From: Termitomyces sp. T153
Taxonomy: Eukaryota; Basidiomycota; Agaricomycetes; Agaricales; Lyophyllaceae
Reading direction: 5' to 3'
Length of the DNA: 64,000 nucleotides
Assembly (NCBI GenBank): GCA_018296165.2
Contig: JACKQL020000064.1
Location: 1-64,000 of the forward strand
A model generated the notes under the pieces. It was given only the letters and a program-made list of their open reading frames with translations. It did no database searches and was not told the DNA's origin. Positions 33,722 to 44,913 of this stretch are shown in pieces. A program made the position numbers and the translations under genes. Each line of letters opens with the position of its first letter. The stretch's first letter is position 1.

Positions 33722-35925
33722 ATGCATTCTCTCAGAAAAAACACCAACGAATCATCTTCCTGGCCTCGCAAAGTTTTTGCTTGGTTCAAGTCTCTTGGAT
33801 CAGGTATCATTTTAGATATTCGCGCCCGCGCGCCGTGGTATATCAGTGACTGGAAGGATGCATGGAACTACCGGGTCGTCCCAGCCACCGCCCTCATCTT
33901 CTTCGCTAAGTGAGTACCATCCCAGACTCTTCAAATTGTTCTTTCTAAATGAGTGCATGTAGTGTACTTCCAGGAATCGCCTTCTCTTTAGATTTAATAG
34001 AAACGACCGCCCAATATGGCGTAGCCGAGGTGTTGTTGTCGTCTTTCATGGCTGCATTCATATTCTCGATCTTTGGAGCACAGCCCCTTACGATCGCGGG
34101 TGTCACTGGTAAGGCCTGTGTCTCTTCCTGTAAACACGATCCTGATTTCATGTGACTTGTTACAAAGGTCCTATCACCGTATTCAACAAGACAATCTTTG
34201 ACATCCTGGAGGGTCGAAATGACTCTCCAAACTACCTGCATTTCATCGGTTGGGTCTATCTTTGGGCTGCTATCATTCACTGGATCACTGCAGTCCTTAA
34301 CTGTACGCCATTCCCATCGCACGTCATGATTCAGGTCTCAATGTAGTGACAGGGTGCAACTTCCTCAAATACGTGACTCTGTTTTCGTGTGATACGTTCG
34401 GGTTCTACGTGTCATGGGTTTACCTGCAGTATGGTATTCAAGTTACAACGCGACAGCTACAATCAACCGACCCACACAATATTCCTGGCGCCCTCGTCGG
34501 AATTACCCTCGCACTTTTGATGCTTGTAACGTCATTTCTCTTTCAGTCGTTGTCTCGAAAGACATTCTTCCACCGACACGTCCGGCGTTTCCTCGCGGAC
34601 TACGGCATGCCCATGTCCTTGATAGCGTCATCGGCCATGGCATACTGGGGGAGATTCAATACTGCCAACCCTGATACATTACCTATTGGCCTAGCCTTCA
34701 TGCCCGCCGGCGGTCGCGAATGGCTTGTCAGATTCTGGCAACTAGACGGTAAATGGATCGGCATTGCCTTGCCTTTCGGCATTGTTCTATGGATCCTCTT
34801 CTTTTTTGATCACAATGTCTCCGTGAGTGCAAGATTCTGCAATTGCAATTTCCTTCTTACTTATTCCATAAAGTCGTTGATGGCCCAAAGTTCAGACTTC
34901 CCCCTTCGGAAACCACCTGGTTTCCACTGGGATTTTTTCTTACTTGGAATAACTACATTCCTTGCAGGCCTACTTGGTTTGCCTGCCCCTAATGGTCTTA
35001 TACCCCAGGCGCCTATACACACCACGTCCCTTCTCGTAATGGGCCACCCGCTTAAAAAAAGAGATGTTGAGCAAGACACCACGATCATCGGATCTGGAGC
35101 TCAGACTCCATTCCCACCTACTGATGCTGACAAAGCGCGCGTGACTGAACTGTCTTCACTGAACAAGATGATATCAGAAGTTCCGGTCTCGGTCGTTGAG
35201 CAACGTGTGTCTAATCTTGCGCAGGGTTCTCTATGCCTCGTTCTGCTTACGGGACCCTTCCTGCATATTTTGAATCTCATCCCCCGAGGTGAGCTGATAG
35301 TTACTAAGCCTCTCTATCTTTCTCAGTTTTGACCGTCAAGGTGTATTGGCTGGCCTGTTGTGAGTCATGTATATGTGCAGATCTCAAGTTCTACTGACAT
35401 CCTGCTTGTTAGCTGGTACATGGGTGTTGATGCCCTACGCGGTAACGGAATCACCCAGAAAATATTCTACTTCCTTCGAGATAGAAAACTTACTCCTGAA
35501 GATGAGCCTCTCAGGAAAGTACGCAAGTCGCGAATCCTTCTGTTCATTGCAGTGCAGCTTGCCGGTTTTGGTGCCACGTTTGCTATCACACAGACAATAG
35601 GTTGATGATCCTGCAAAATTAAACTCCCTTGCTGATAACGATCGTTCAAATTCAGCCGCTATTGGATTCCCTGTCATTATCATGCTGCTCATACCCCTTC
35701 GCGTGTTTCTCATCCCAAGGCTTCCGTTCACCTCGGCGGAGTTGGCCATTCTCGACCAGCCTACAGCATCACCATTCGTGAGTTTTATTTGTCACTTTTC
35801 CTTGACGTCATCATTCACGTCATTTCACTTTCCCAAATACCCCCAACTCCTCCCATCTTAATATATTTTCTTCACACTTCTTACATCGCCTCCAGACAAT
35901 GGAATCGGTCGGAGGATCCTTGTAG
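33722..35925 (+). CDS. BOR1-like anion (borate/bicarbonate-type) transporter, SLC4 family
   Basis: A polytopic membrane protein assembled from nine exons: 33722-33909, 33963-34108, 34168-34302, 34347-34822, 34874-35288, 35341-35359, 35413-35600, 35656-35777 and 35896-35925, all with GT-AG introns and consistent phase. Diagnostic blocks are DWKDAWNYRVVPAT, LPGIAFSLDL, GVAEVLLSS, FSIFGAQPLTIAGVTGPITVFN, GRNDSPNYLHFIGWVYLW, GLLGLPAPNGLIPQAPIHTTSL and VLAGLFWYMGVDALRGNGITQK. These match the HCO3_cotransp fold of fungal Bor1 and plant borate exporters; fungal Bor1 exports boron at the plasma membrane and also affects the vacuole. Exon 6 is only 19 nt. No break was found. The protein ends TMESVGGSL, shortly after the last membrane segments. 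Confidence 0.92.
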
Positions 35926-36204
35926 TGTCGACACTCCACTGTGCAAAGGCCAAACAGTTTCCAAGGATTTTGTTTTGGATCTTACTAATCTGCTTGTATC
36001 TTTACGTCCCTATCAAATGTAAATAAACATCCGTAAGTAAGTGCAGCTAGATAAAAGAACAATTTCGTGTGAGTAAAAATGCATCAGCTGACACCTTATT
36101 AGTTATTGGGGAACGACTTCGCATGAATGTCATTTTTGTGAGTATATAAAAATAGAGGGATTCTACCTTCAGCTTGAAGACTAGTTCCTTCCTTGACCTG
36201 TGTA

Positions 36205-38151
36205 ATGGAGAACTCTGATAGTAAAGTCCTGGGTGTCGTGCTTCTCATACGACATGGTGATCGCCAAGGTTGGTATTTCTTTCTGTCACTCCTTATCAGA
36301 AAATCGTGATCATCACCCCATCATGGATAGGTTTCTACCAAGACCCAACCACATACACGCCGTCAAACACGGTCCTTACGCCTCTTGGCAATGTATCCTA
36401 AATCTTTTGAATTTATGGACGTCAAGCTCAAAACTTCTGATGCTCATAGCAACAGGAATACCAGTTGGGACAACTGCTTCGGCAGGTGTACCTCAATTCC
36501 TCGTCACCTTCGTATATCAATGGAATGAATGGTCCTCCCGTCAATGATGCTCAGTTCCGTGTTCGTGCAGATGCAGGAGGTGAAGGTGGGGTAATCGTGA
36601 ACTCGGCACAATCTCTCATACAAGGTTTAATTCCTGCCAACTCAAACTTCACGACGACGCTTGCAAATGGGACGACCATTGAAGCGCCTTTGAATGGATA
36701 TCAAGTAAGCATGAATACCTGGGTTATGTTGAATTTTGATAAATGTCCAACTCCCTCTTTTGTGCATAGTACCTTCCTAGTAAGTTTCTGGCAATCTGTT
36801 CGAATAAATGAAAAGATCCATGTAATACGTCACAATAGTCGAATCTGTGGAACCCACCAATGACATTTCACTCGAGGGCTGGACATCGTGCCAAGTAAGT
36901 GGAGCGAAACATCTCTTCCATTAAAGGAACATGTGTTCTATAGACATTTGACAAATCGACATCCGCCTTCTATAACTCCACCGAATTTCAGGAGAAGGCT
37001 GCGGAATACAAGAATTTCCTTGACCTCCTTCCTCAATTTCTGGATGGACGCTCAGTAAACCTCCAAAATATGGTTCTTTTTGTTCCTACTCGTCTGATCA
37101 CATTAATAAATCGTCTTGCAGTGGAACGTAAGAGACCCGACGATATGCACATATCCTCAGCTGAGGGCTTCAACACCAGATCTACGATTTCATGAACGTT
37201 AACTTCATCCATAATTCAGCCTTCGCCAAAGCTTTGCCTCAGGGGTATCTTGAGACTGCACGTTACTTGGCTGATTGGCACGAGTACAATGTTTTCAGCG
37301 ATCCTCAACTAGATGGTATAGGCAACAGTACGTGGATCAAAGTATGAGCTCCATGTTGTTCCTTACTTCTTGTCAGTTGCTGGGCAGACAATCCTCCCGT
37401 CGATCATCGATGGCTTTAACAGTATTCTCAATGATACAGACCCAGTCAAATTTGTTTATCTTGCCATTTCTTATAAGCCGTTCCTTTCACTTTTCAGCAT
37501 GACCAAGGTTACGGAGGCTTCCCCCGAATTGGCTGCTATCGGTTGGTAGATTTACCTCTCTTCAACACGACTAAGCCAACCAGTACTGTAACTGCACAGT
37601 CAATTACGCAGCAGTGCTCGCGCTCGAAGTTCGTCAGCCCGCATCAGGAGAACCTGTCCTACGTTTCAACTTTATGAATGGTACCGGAACGGACTTCAAG
37701 CGCTACCACATCCTGGGCTCCACGTCAGATGTTCTTGTCAGCGAGTTCATGAGCCAGCTCCAGGTTTGGTTGGACTTTGGTTGCATGTTTTACCTGTTTT
37801 AACAGGACCCTATAGCCTGCTGAGATCGAATCGATCAATCAATGGTGCTCCGTGTGCATCAACACCCAGGACAGGGGGTGTGGTGCTCTTAGCGTTGCCG
37901 TTGCAGAAAGCCGTCCCACAATCAGTCCGGTCAGCGCAGGTTTCCTCGGTGCGGGTTTGATGCTGGCTGTGGCACTGGCTATGTTTGCCGTGTTATTCTT
38001 CCTAGGCTGTTTGACTGTCGGTCATAAACGCAAGCGTTCGACCAAAACATCGATTGTGAGTGTGACATTAATTCGGATGAAGCAAATCTGAAGAAGACAT
38101 GAAGGCCAGTTCGGAGGCATGAACAAACATTCACATTCAACAAGCTTCTGA
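36205..38151 (+). CDS. histidine-phosphatase-fold membrane protein (acid phosphatase-like)
   Basis: ATG 36205 gives MENSDSKVLGVVLLIRHGDRQG, with the phosphohistidine RHG motif at 36250-36264. After an intron from 36269 it continues FYQDPTTYTPSNTVLTPLG. Further exons carry YQLGQLLRQVYLNSSSPSYI, the extracytoplasmic body with several Asn-X-Ser/Thr sites, and FVYLAISYKPFLSLFSMT. Near the C terminus is a single membrane segment (GFLGAGLMLAVALAMFAVLFFLG, about 37940-38015) followed by KRKRSTKTS. The final exon adds FGGMNKHSHSTSF and stops at 38149-38151. The fold is that of branch-2 histidine acid phosphatases. The second catalytic motif (normally HD or HE) falls at VAGQTILPS, where His is replaced by Gln (37385-37387), so activity is uncertain. 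Exon limits in the middle (36880-37200) are approximate. Confidence 0.8.
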
Positions 38152-38349
38152 CTCTATCTTCAATGTATGGAAGGTATCACTATCCTCATGTTTTTGGCAA
38201 AGGGAGTATGTACTTGAAACAAAGTATCTTGCTCGTTCTTGTACTTGAAACGCGTTGATTCATATTACATGCTACATCGATTATTTTACATGTTGCAACC
38301 GAGAGTCTATATCTAAGATTGTGTCAACGATCAGCTGTAACTGTTGCCT

Positions 38350-39609
38350 TCATTCATCATATCCTATTATGTCATCTTTATCTGAATGCTCATGAAAATC
38401 GTCTGCATAATGAGCTTAGGTATCGGCTATGAACTAAAGATAGAGTCTTACCGCTCCCAGACGATGAGTCGTCTTCGTCTTCGGGATAGTCATTTTTGTA
38501 ATACTCTTCAGCTAGATGAGAATTATGAAACTTTGTCATCGGCAGTGGTTTAGCGGAACACGAACCGTTAGAATCTTCATCAGCTTCGTCTTCTTCTTCA
38601 GACTCTGAGGTAGACTCATAGGAATTAGTGATTGAGAGAGGAAGACCCGATCTAAACTAAATCAGTGGGCATTCAAAGACGAAATTAGATGCCGAATACA
38701 GAGTCGCAACGTTTGCAGCTTCATTCCATTCACTGAGAGTCGCCGGTCTGTGATAAAACACATCCCACACGTAGTCATCATTGATCTGCATCGTTACATC
38801 GTTAATGGGAGAAACACCCTTGATCTCGGTAGGAGGTGGACCTAATGCCACATCGTGCACTACAAATTGTAAGTACAAAAGAATTTGGAGCCTATAATAA
38901 CGTACATTTGAGATAATCATTGAGCATCGGTAAAAATTTCTCCATCTCAGAATCCATAGGAGATAATGGCAATTTATCTGTCGTCAGAACAGCGTCAAAC
39001 ATCTTGAAGTCCGTTTGCGAATTTTTTGGAGGAAGATCTTTCGCAGACAAGATCTTCGGCCTTCCGAGGGTGTCAATCTGACTCGAGGAATATTTCAATG
39101 TAAGCACATACGGGGCGACAGGACGCGAAACTTTGGAGCTCTCCGAGTTTTGATCATCATAGTCATCAAGGCTCAGAACAGTGTAATGCCGTGCTTCGTC
39201 TTTAGGTTTCGTGTTGGGCGGAGATACATACTGGGATCCAACAGATGGTTTGAAGTCAGGTAGAGCCGCAGCTTCACGAGTAAGTCGGGAGATTTGGTCC
39301 TAATCATGAAATTCAGCGACAGTTATGCACGGCGCCAATGGTGGACATTATGCACCTGAATTTGTTTTGCTTGCTGCTCATCCTCCCAAGCATCCTTCTC
39401 AACCGTCTGAGCAAACTTAAAAACACCCATCCCACGCGATTTCTTCCTCCGTACTCGGGATTCTATGACTATCGTGGCCAGATTGGGGCATGTTCAGAAA
39501 GGTCAACAAAATATCTACCGAGCGCATCGAGTGGCTCCTCATTACGTTTTCTCTTGATACGGACGATGGTCAACGGATGAGGCGCTGCATCTTCTGTGTC
39601 GACTTCCAT
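38350..39609 (-). CDS. IWR1: Iwr1-like RNA polymerase II nuclear import factor
   Basis: ATG 39609 gives MEVDTEDAAPHPLTIVRIKRKRNEEPLDAL, the usual RIKRKR...PLDAL start of Iwr1/SLC7A6OS proteins. Middle exons give LTLKYSSSQIDTLGRPKI and KFLPMLNDYLK. Then come DDYVWDVFYHRPATLSEWNEAANVATL (the family signature, about 38700-38790) and an acidic tail SEEEDEADEDS...EEYYKNDYPEDEDDSSSG. A last short exon (DKDDIIGYDE) stops at 38350. Iwr1 binds assembled RNA polymerase II in the cytoplasm and directs its import by importin alpha. The gene is convergent with the phosphatase-like gene, with 198 bp between stops. Confidence 0.85.
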
Positions 39610-40497
39610 AGTCGGCGCCTCAGCGCGAGTGCTTGTTGTGGTACAGGTGTCAAATTAAAAGCAAGACACGGATCAAGTTGATTGCTCAATTGATGCAACG
39701 GCCGCAACTTGAATTTGCCCGTAACCCTTAGACTCGCTTGGACACAAATGTTCATTATCTCACTCAACGATTACCGTGTACTTGCACTCAGGATGTTGAT
39801 TTTGTATGTCCAAAACTCAACGTTGACCGCATCATTACAGATGCACACCATAAGGCATTCCTTGGACTTGAGATCAGTCCCTATGACTCCAAACACACCA
39901 AACGACCTCCCTCTTTACTGATCACCGCCATTTGGCTGTATCCCGCAATGTTGATTCACCTCTCCACATTTTATAATGCGCCAGATACGAAACCTCTCAC
40001 TCTTCAGTGTCTTTCTCCCGAACTCATCTTTGACTCGACGAATGTCCCTGTACTTGGGGTTTATCGTTTTCATTTGTGTTATCCTCACCACTATCCGACT
40101 TTTACGGCATCGTGGCCGTTCCCCATTCTTCCTGAGAATGCGTCTTGCATATGAATTTGGTCATACTTGGTGATCCGCCATGTGCGTTAATATACTTTTC
40201 CTGTGGTCATTCTCCCTTGCGGTATGCATCTTCCAACGTTTTCTGGTCCTATAATAAACTCAGCCATTATCAGCAGGAAGTGCGACAGGAGGCCTGGAGT
40301 CCCAGCTCTCCGAGACACTCCGACAGCGGTCACTCATAGACTAACTCGAGATCAAGGCATGTTTTGGCTTTTTCGCCATTACCGAGCAGAAATCCTCCTC
40401 TCACACCAAACATCAAGACGAATTTGCATAGATACAAACATTTGTTTCGTATTGAAGTTTGAAAGTCTTGATATATATTCGGAGCCTTGATATATAT
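39610..40497. other. intergenic, Iwr1-like start to UreG stop
   Basis: An 888-bp stretch that should contain the Iwr1 promoter and the UreG 3' end. A plus-strand open frame of 138 codons (39738-40154) has no recognised motif and no convincing splice continuation. I see nothing else in it. Confidence 0.35.
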
Positions 40498-41600
40498 CTA
40501 GAGCTCCTCCCCGACAGGGCCTATCTTACCTGGACTGCCAGCTGTTTTCCAAGCACCAAGGATAAGGCTAACGACGTCATCAATACCTTTTCTCTCTTTG
40601 ATGCTTGTGAACACGGTAGGCCCATCACCGCGCATCAACTTAGAGTCTCGTTCCATGACCTCAAGTGAGGCTCCTACGTAGGGAGCAAGGTCTATCTGTT
40701 GACAACATGAGCCTTTGATATCAGGTTATATGTTTCTCCGATGAGAACTTGCCTTGTTCACTACCAGAAGGTCCGACTGAGAAATACCTGGGCCACCCTT
40801 TCGAGGAATCTTATCGCCTCCCTGAAACCCCATCAATACCGGTCTCGTTTCACGTCAATCGTAGAAAAGAGCTGACCGAGACATCTATAACATAGATAAT
40901 GTAGTCTGCCAGTTCTCTTGAGTAGTTTGCAGCAAGATTGTCTCCACCGCTCTCGACGAAAAGGAGCTGGCAGCCATATTTGGCCTGCAGAGTTTCCAAA
41001 GCGCCCATGTTAGCGCTAATATCCTCTCGAATGGCAGCGTGAGGACAGCCTCCCGTCTCGATAGCAAGGATTCGCGATGCAGGCAATGCACGATTGTTGA
41101 TCAAGAATTCCTGATCCTCGCGAGTGAAGATATCATTTGTGACAGTTGCTAGTGAATAAAATTGATTACTTTATTCTCTGCAAAGAAATATCAAACAGAC
41201 CAATATTCATCTCTTTCCTCAGTGCCTGACAAAGAGCCAATGTCAAGGCTGTCTTGCCTGATCCGACGGGCCTAACATCAATAGTACATAAGGACGCGTT
41301 GAGGCATTGTGATAGTCATTGCACAGACCCCCCGATCCCTACAGTGAAACCTCTCTCTTCGAAATTTCGCAAAGAATAATCAGGTAGATCGCGTTCAGAA
41401 AATTTGCCTGCAGGGAGTGTGCGTCAGCTGGCGTTTGATGTATCCATATCAACACATTGGGTACCAGGGTGGTCTAAAACATCGTGGGTGTGGCCATGAT
41501 CTCCGCCATGAGAGTGAGAGTGGAATTGAGAGCCATCGTGAGTGTGCGGATGTTGGGGGTCGCTGGAGGAAGAAAGATTGTTGATGAAAGCTACAGGCAT
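40498..41600 (-). CDS. ureG: urease accessory GTPase UreG
   Basis: ATG 41600 gives [25 protein letters not shown] followed by a His-rich segment ([14 protein letters not shown]), as in eukaryotic UreG where it can bind nickel. Next exons give [29 protein letters not shown] (P-loop, split by an intron at about 41272-41330), [33 protein letters not shown] (with the Cys-Pro-His metal site), [58 protein letters not shown] and a C-terminal end [10 protein letters not shown] with TAG at 40498. UreG delivers nickel to apo-urease with GTP hydrolysis. The intron between VVNK and IDLAPY (40752-40696) has a GC donor (GCAAGT). A 13.4-kb Helitron array begins 45 bp upstream of the ATG. Confidence 0.93.
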
Positions 41601-41684
41601 AGGAAGACAAGTGAAAGATAAGAAAGATACGCGGCATTATCCAAACGAGCTACGCCCCGTGCCTTCGGCACGGGCCTGTAGCTC

Positions 41685-41935
41685 TTGCTTCATCCCAGAC
41701 CCAACCTCACTTCGTTCGGTTAGGTCCTCGATATTCTACTCAATGCTTCATCCCAGACCCAACCTCACTTCGTTCGGTTAGGTCCTTGTATTTCAAACTT
41801 AATGCTAAGTCCCAGACCCAACCTCACTTCGTTCGGTTAGGTCCTTGTATTTCAAACTCAATGCTAAGTCCCAGACCCAACCTCACTTCATTCGGTTAGG
41901 TCCTTGTATTTCAAACTCAATGCCAAGTCCCAGAA
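41685..41935 (-). repeat. minisatellite array, unit 1 (about 4 copies)
   Basis: Period about 57-59 bp, core CCCAGACCCAACCTCACTTC followed by GTTCGGTTAGGTCC. The core contains an imperfect inverted repeat (AACC...GGTT). Confidence 0.85.
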
Positions 41936-42603
41936 CTATTGAGAATATCTATACTACACTGTCAACTCATATACATTAGGTGCTGAAATTCACAGAGATT
42001 AGCAATTTGGTGTTTGAAAGAGATCTACCTTAAAAGCAGAAAGCCAATAACTGTTTAGAAAAGAAAATGGATAATACTTGAATTAGTTCTCAGACAAATA
42101 TAGAAAAAGCATACCTGCAAAGCTACTGAACACTCAGAAAAGGAGCCTAATGAAGAATGTAGTGAAGTCTGATTTCAGCCATGATTAGTCCATAAAAGTT
42201 ACACTCAGAAAGGGAGTATACCTAGCCCAATTCAGCTTCAATATAGAAACAACCACCAAAATCAGCCATTGAACAATTAAGCAAAGAAAAGAAAGCTCAC
42301 CTGAAAGAAGAGAAAGCTACTCAATGCTCAGAAAAAGTCTAAAGAAGGATGCAATAGTGAAAATCTGGTTATCAGCTATGATCAGTGATTGGAGATGACA
42401 AAAAGTAGAGCATACATGGCCAGTTAAGTGTAAAAACCTCCAAAAGAGGGTCAGTAGAGTCTATCAGGCCAATCAAAGTTTCTTCTCACAGTATCAGAGC
42501 AGAGAGAATGGTTGATGCTTCAGATTGGAAAGAGAGGTCAAAAAAAAGAGTGATTTGGTGCGATGATTGATCTTTGCCACACACCAAAGGAAAAGGCCGA
42601 AAA

Positions 42604-43131
42604 TTAGAGGCCAGCCAAGTTACGTAATTTTACATAAGCATTACATAAGGAATCTTCCCAGGTTATTGGAAGATTGAGGCACAGCCACTTTCCCAGGAGT
42701 CGTTGCATAGTATATAGATTAGCAAGGCCAAGCAAAACAGTCATGGATTTGTAACTGTTCAAGTCTCCTTTGATTCCTAGCTTGTTGCCTTTGGCTTTCA
42801 GGAGTAGTAGGTGGTTGCCTGAAACATCCATTGTTAAGCAATTTAACAGTCAAAAACCATTAAAATTGACTTGCATGATGAGATATTTGATGTATCAATA
42901 GCTCAATGTGGTTAAGGAGTTACTAATAAGCTTGTTAGTCAACATCAATCAATCAATAGATGTGACAAAACATACTTTGTCGTGTGGCCTCCTTTCCACA
43001 ACCTCGGAAATGCCCATTATTTGGTCATATTGTGTCAAAAAACGCGCGAGGCGTGAAAAACAGTGTCCACTAAATCGCGTTTGGCCTTTTTGACACCTGC
43101 AGACTATCTGGCATGTTTCACACATAGTCAA
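42604..43131 (-). pseudogene. Helitron-borne Cys ORF, truncated copy
   Basis: Exon-like segment 43131-42949 reads MTMCETCQIVCRCQKGQTRFSG...PHDKVCFVTS. After a gap a short second part (about 42831-42770) retains only the start of the LLLLKAKGNKLG/QRQQ-type segment before running into an internal Helitron end. C-x2-C followed by RFSG resembles the start of Helitron helicase proteins, but the match is short. See the fuller copy at 44212-44913. Confidence 0.5.
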
Positions 43132-43390
43132 AAGATTGCATATATGTATTAAAGCTGTCTACTGTAATTTTTCTTCAAGAAAACATGTTCAAATGGCCAA
43201 AAACAGCCAACTTGTATCATGATCACCTTTAAAAGGCAATTCTTATGTAAGAATTGGTCAGCATTAGTCAGGCTTACTTGAGCAGAGACCCAAAAAGGCA
43301 TCCACACAGCCACTTTCCCACGTCTGTCGTCGCATAATATATAGACGAGCTACGCCCCGTGCCTTCGGCACGGGCCTGTAGCTCTTGCTT

Positions 43391-43850
43391 CATCCCAGAC
43401 CCAACCTCACTTCGTTCGGTTAGGTCTTTGTATTTCAAACTTAATGCTAATTCCCAGACTCAACCTCACTTCGTTCAGTTAGGTCCTTGTATTTCAAACT
43501 CAATGCTAATTCCCAGACCCAACCTCACTTCGTTCGGTTAGGTCCTTGTATTTCAAACTCAATGCTAAGTTCCAGACCCAACCTCACTTCATTCAGTTAG
43601 GTCTTTGTATTTTGTCAACTCAATGCTAAGTTCCAGACCCAACCTCACTTCATTCAGTTAGGTCTTTGTATTTTGTCAACTCAATGCTAAATCCCAGACA
43701 CAACCTCACTTCATTATATTCTACTCAATGCTAAGTCCCAGATCCAACCTCACTTCATTATATTCTACTCAATGCTAAGTCCCAGATCCAACCTCATTTT
43801 ATTTGGTTAGGTCCTTGTATTTCAAACTCAATGCTAAGTTCCAGAACTAC
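43391..43850 (-). repeat. minisatellite array, unit 2 (about 8 copies)
   Basis: Same core as unit 1. The distal copies have lost CpGs (TTCGTTCGG to TTCATTCAG) and vary in length from about 45 to 62 bp. Confidence 0.8.
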
Positions 43851-44211
43851 TGAGAATATTTATACTACACTATCAACCCATATACATTAGGTGCTGAAAT
43901 TCACAGAGTTTAGCAATTTGGTGTTTGAAAGAGATCTACCTTAAAAGCAGAAAGCCAGTAACTGTTTAAAAAAGAAAATGGATAATACTTGAATTAGTTC
44001 TCAGACAAATATAAAAAAAGCATACCTGCAAAGCTACTGAACACTCAGAAAGGGAGCCTAATGAAGAATGTAGTGAAGTCTGATCTCAGCCATGATTAGT
44101 CCATAAAAGTTACATTCAGCTTTAATATAGAAACAACCACCAAAATCAGCCATTGGACAATTAAGCAAAGAAAAGAAAACCCACCCAAAAGAAGAGAAAG
44201 CTACTCAATGC

Positions 44212-44913
44212 TCAGAAAAAGCCTGAAGAAGGATGCAATAGTTTCTGCAAAGGAGCATCCCACCCTTCAGGCAAAACAGTTTCTGGAATGACCATAAAAA
44301 ATGGATCAGCAGCAGCAGCTGCTTGCCTAATAGGTCTTCCCAAAGAGCCAGAAGCAGTGGCTATAGGTCTCAAACCCCCAGTTCCCATAGATTGATTAAT
44401 ACCCCCAGTTCCCATACCCCCAGGCCCAAATTGAAGTGGTGGAACAACCACAGTATTGATCTGTTCCAAAGATCTATTGTTTCTATTTGCTCGACGATTG
44501 TCAGGATCTGTCATTTGTAACTGTTCAAGTCTCCTCTGAATCCTAGCTTGTTGCCTTTGGCTTTCAGGAGTAGTAGGTGGTTGCCTGAAACATCCATTGT
44601 TAAGCAATTTAACAGTCAAAAACCATTAAAATTGACTTGCATGATGAGATATTTGATGTATCAATAGCTCAATGTGGTTAAGGAGTTACTAATAAGCTTG
44701 TTAGTCAACATCAATCAATCAAGATGTGACAAAACATACTTTGTCGTGTGGCCTCCTTTCCACAACTTCGGAAATGCCCATTATTTGGTCATGTTGTGTC
44801 AAAAAACGCGCGAGGCGTGAAAAACAGTGTCCACTAAATCGCGTTTGGCCTTTTTCATCCCTGCAGACCAATTGGCACCTTTTACACATAGTCAAAAGAT
44901 AGTATTTATTCAT
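44212..44913 (-). CDS. Helitron-borne ORF with CxxC start (best copy)
   Basis: Two parts on the minus strand. Part 1 (44913-44719) includes MCKRCQLVCRDEKGQTRFSG, then HCFSRLARFLTQHDQ and PHDKVCFVTS. After about 100 nt that could be an intron, part 2 (44619-44212) reads NNGCFRQPPTTPESQRQQARIQRRLEQLQMTDPDNRRANRNNRSLEQ, a Gly/Gln-rich run, and PEGWDAPLQKLLHPSSGFF. The order (CxxC motif near the 5' end, basic Gln/Arg-rich segment) suggests the N-terminal part of a Helitron Rep-helicase whose remaining domains are deleted. That is inference; no Rep motif is visible here. Copies recur in units 1 and 4. Confidence 0.45.

Larger units (their letters stand above)
41646..43345 (-). mobile_element. Helitron unit 1
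   Basis: 1,700 bp. The 3' hairpin is at 41647-41684 (GAGCTAC...GTAGCTC arms with an inner CCCGTGC/GCACGGG stem). Then come a four-copy minisatellite, an AT-rich middle and a Cys-containing ORF fragment (43131-42949 and about 42831-42604). A second 5'-terminus-like sequence (TCTATATACTATGC, preceded by AA) lies at about 42705-42722, so a shorter element may be nested in the unit. The unit is nearly identical to the left 1.9 kb of unit 4. Confidence 0.85.

Noticed and set aside
39738..40154. 138-codon plus-strand frame between the Iwr1-like gene and UreG
   Set aside because: No recognised motif, no convincing upstream start context or splice partner. Left as intergenic with a note.
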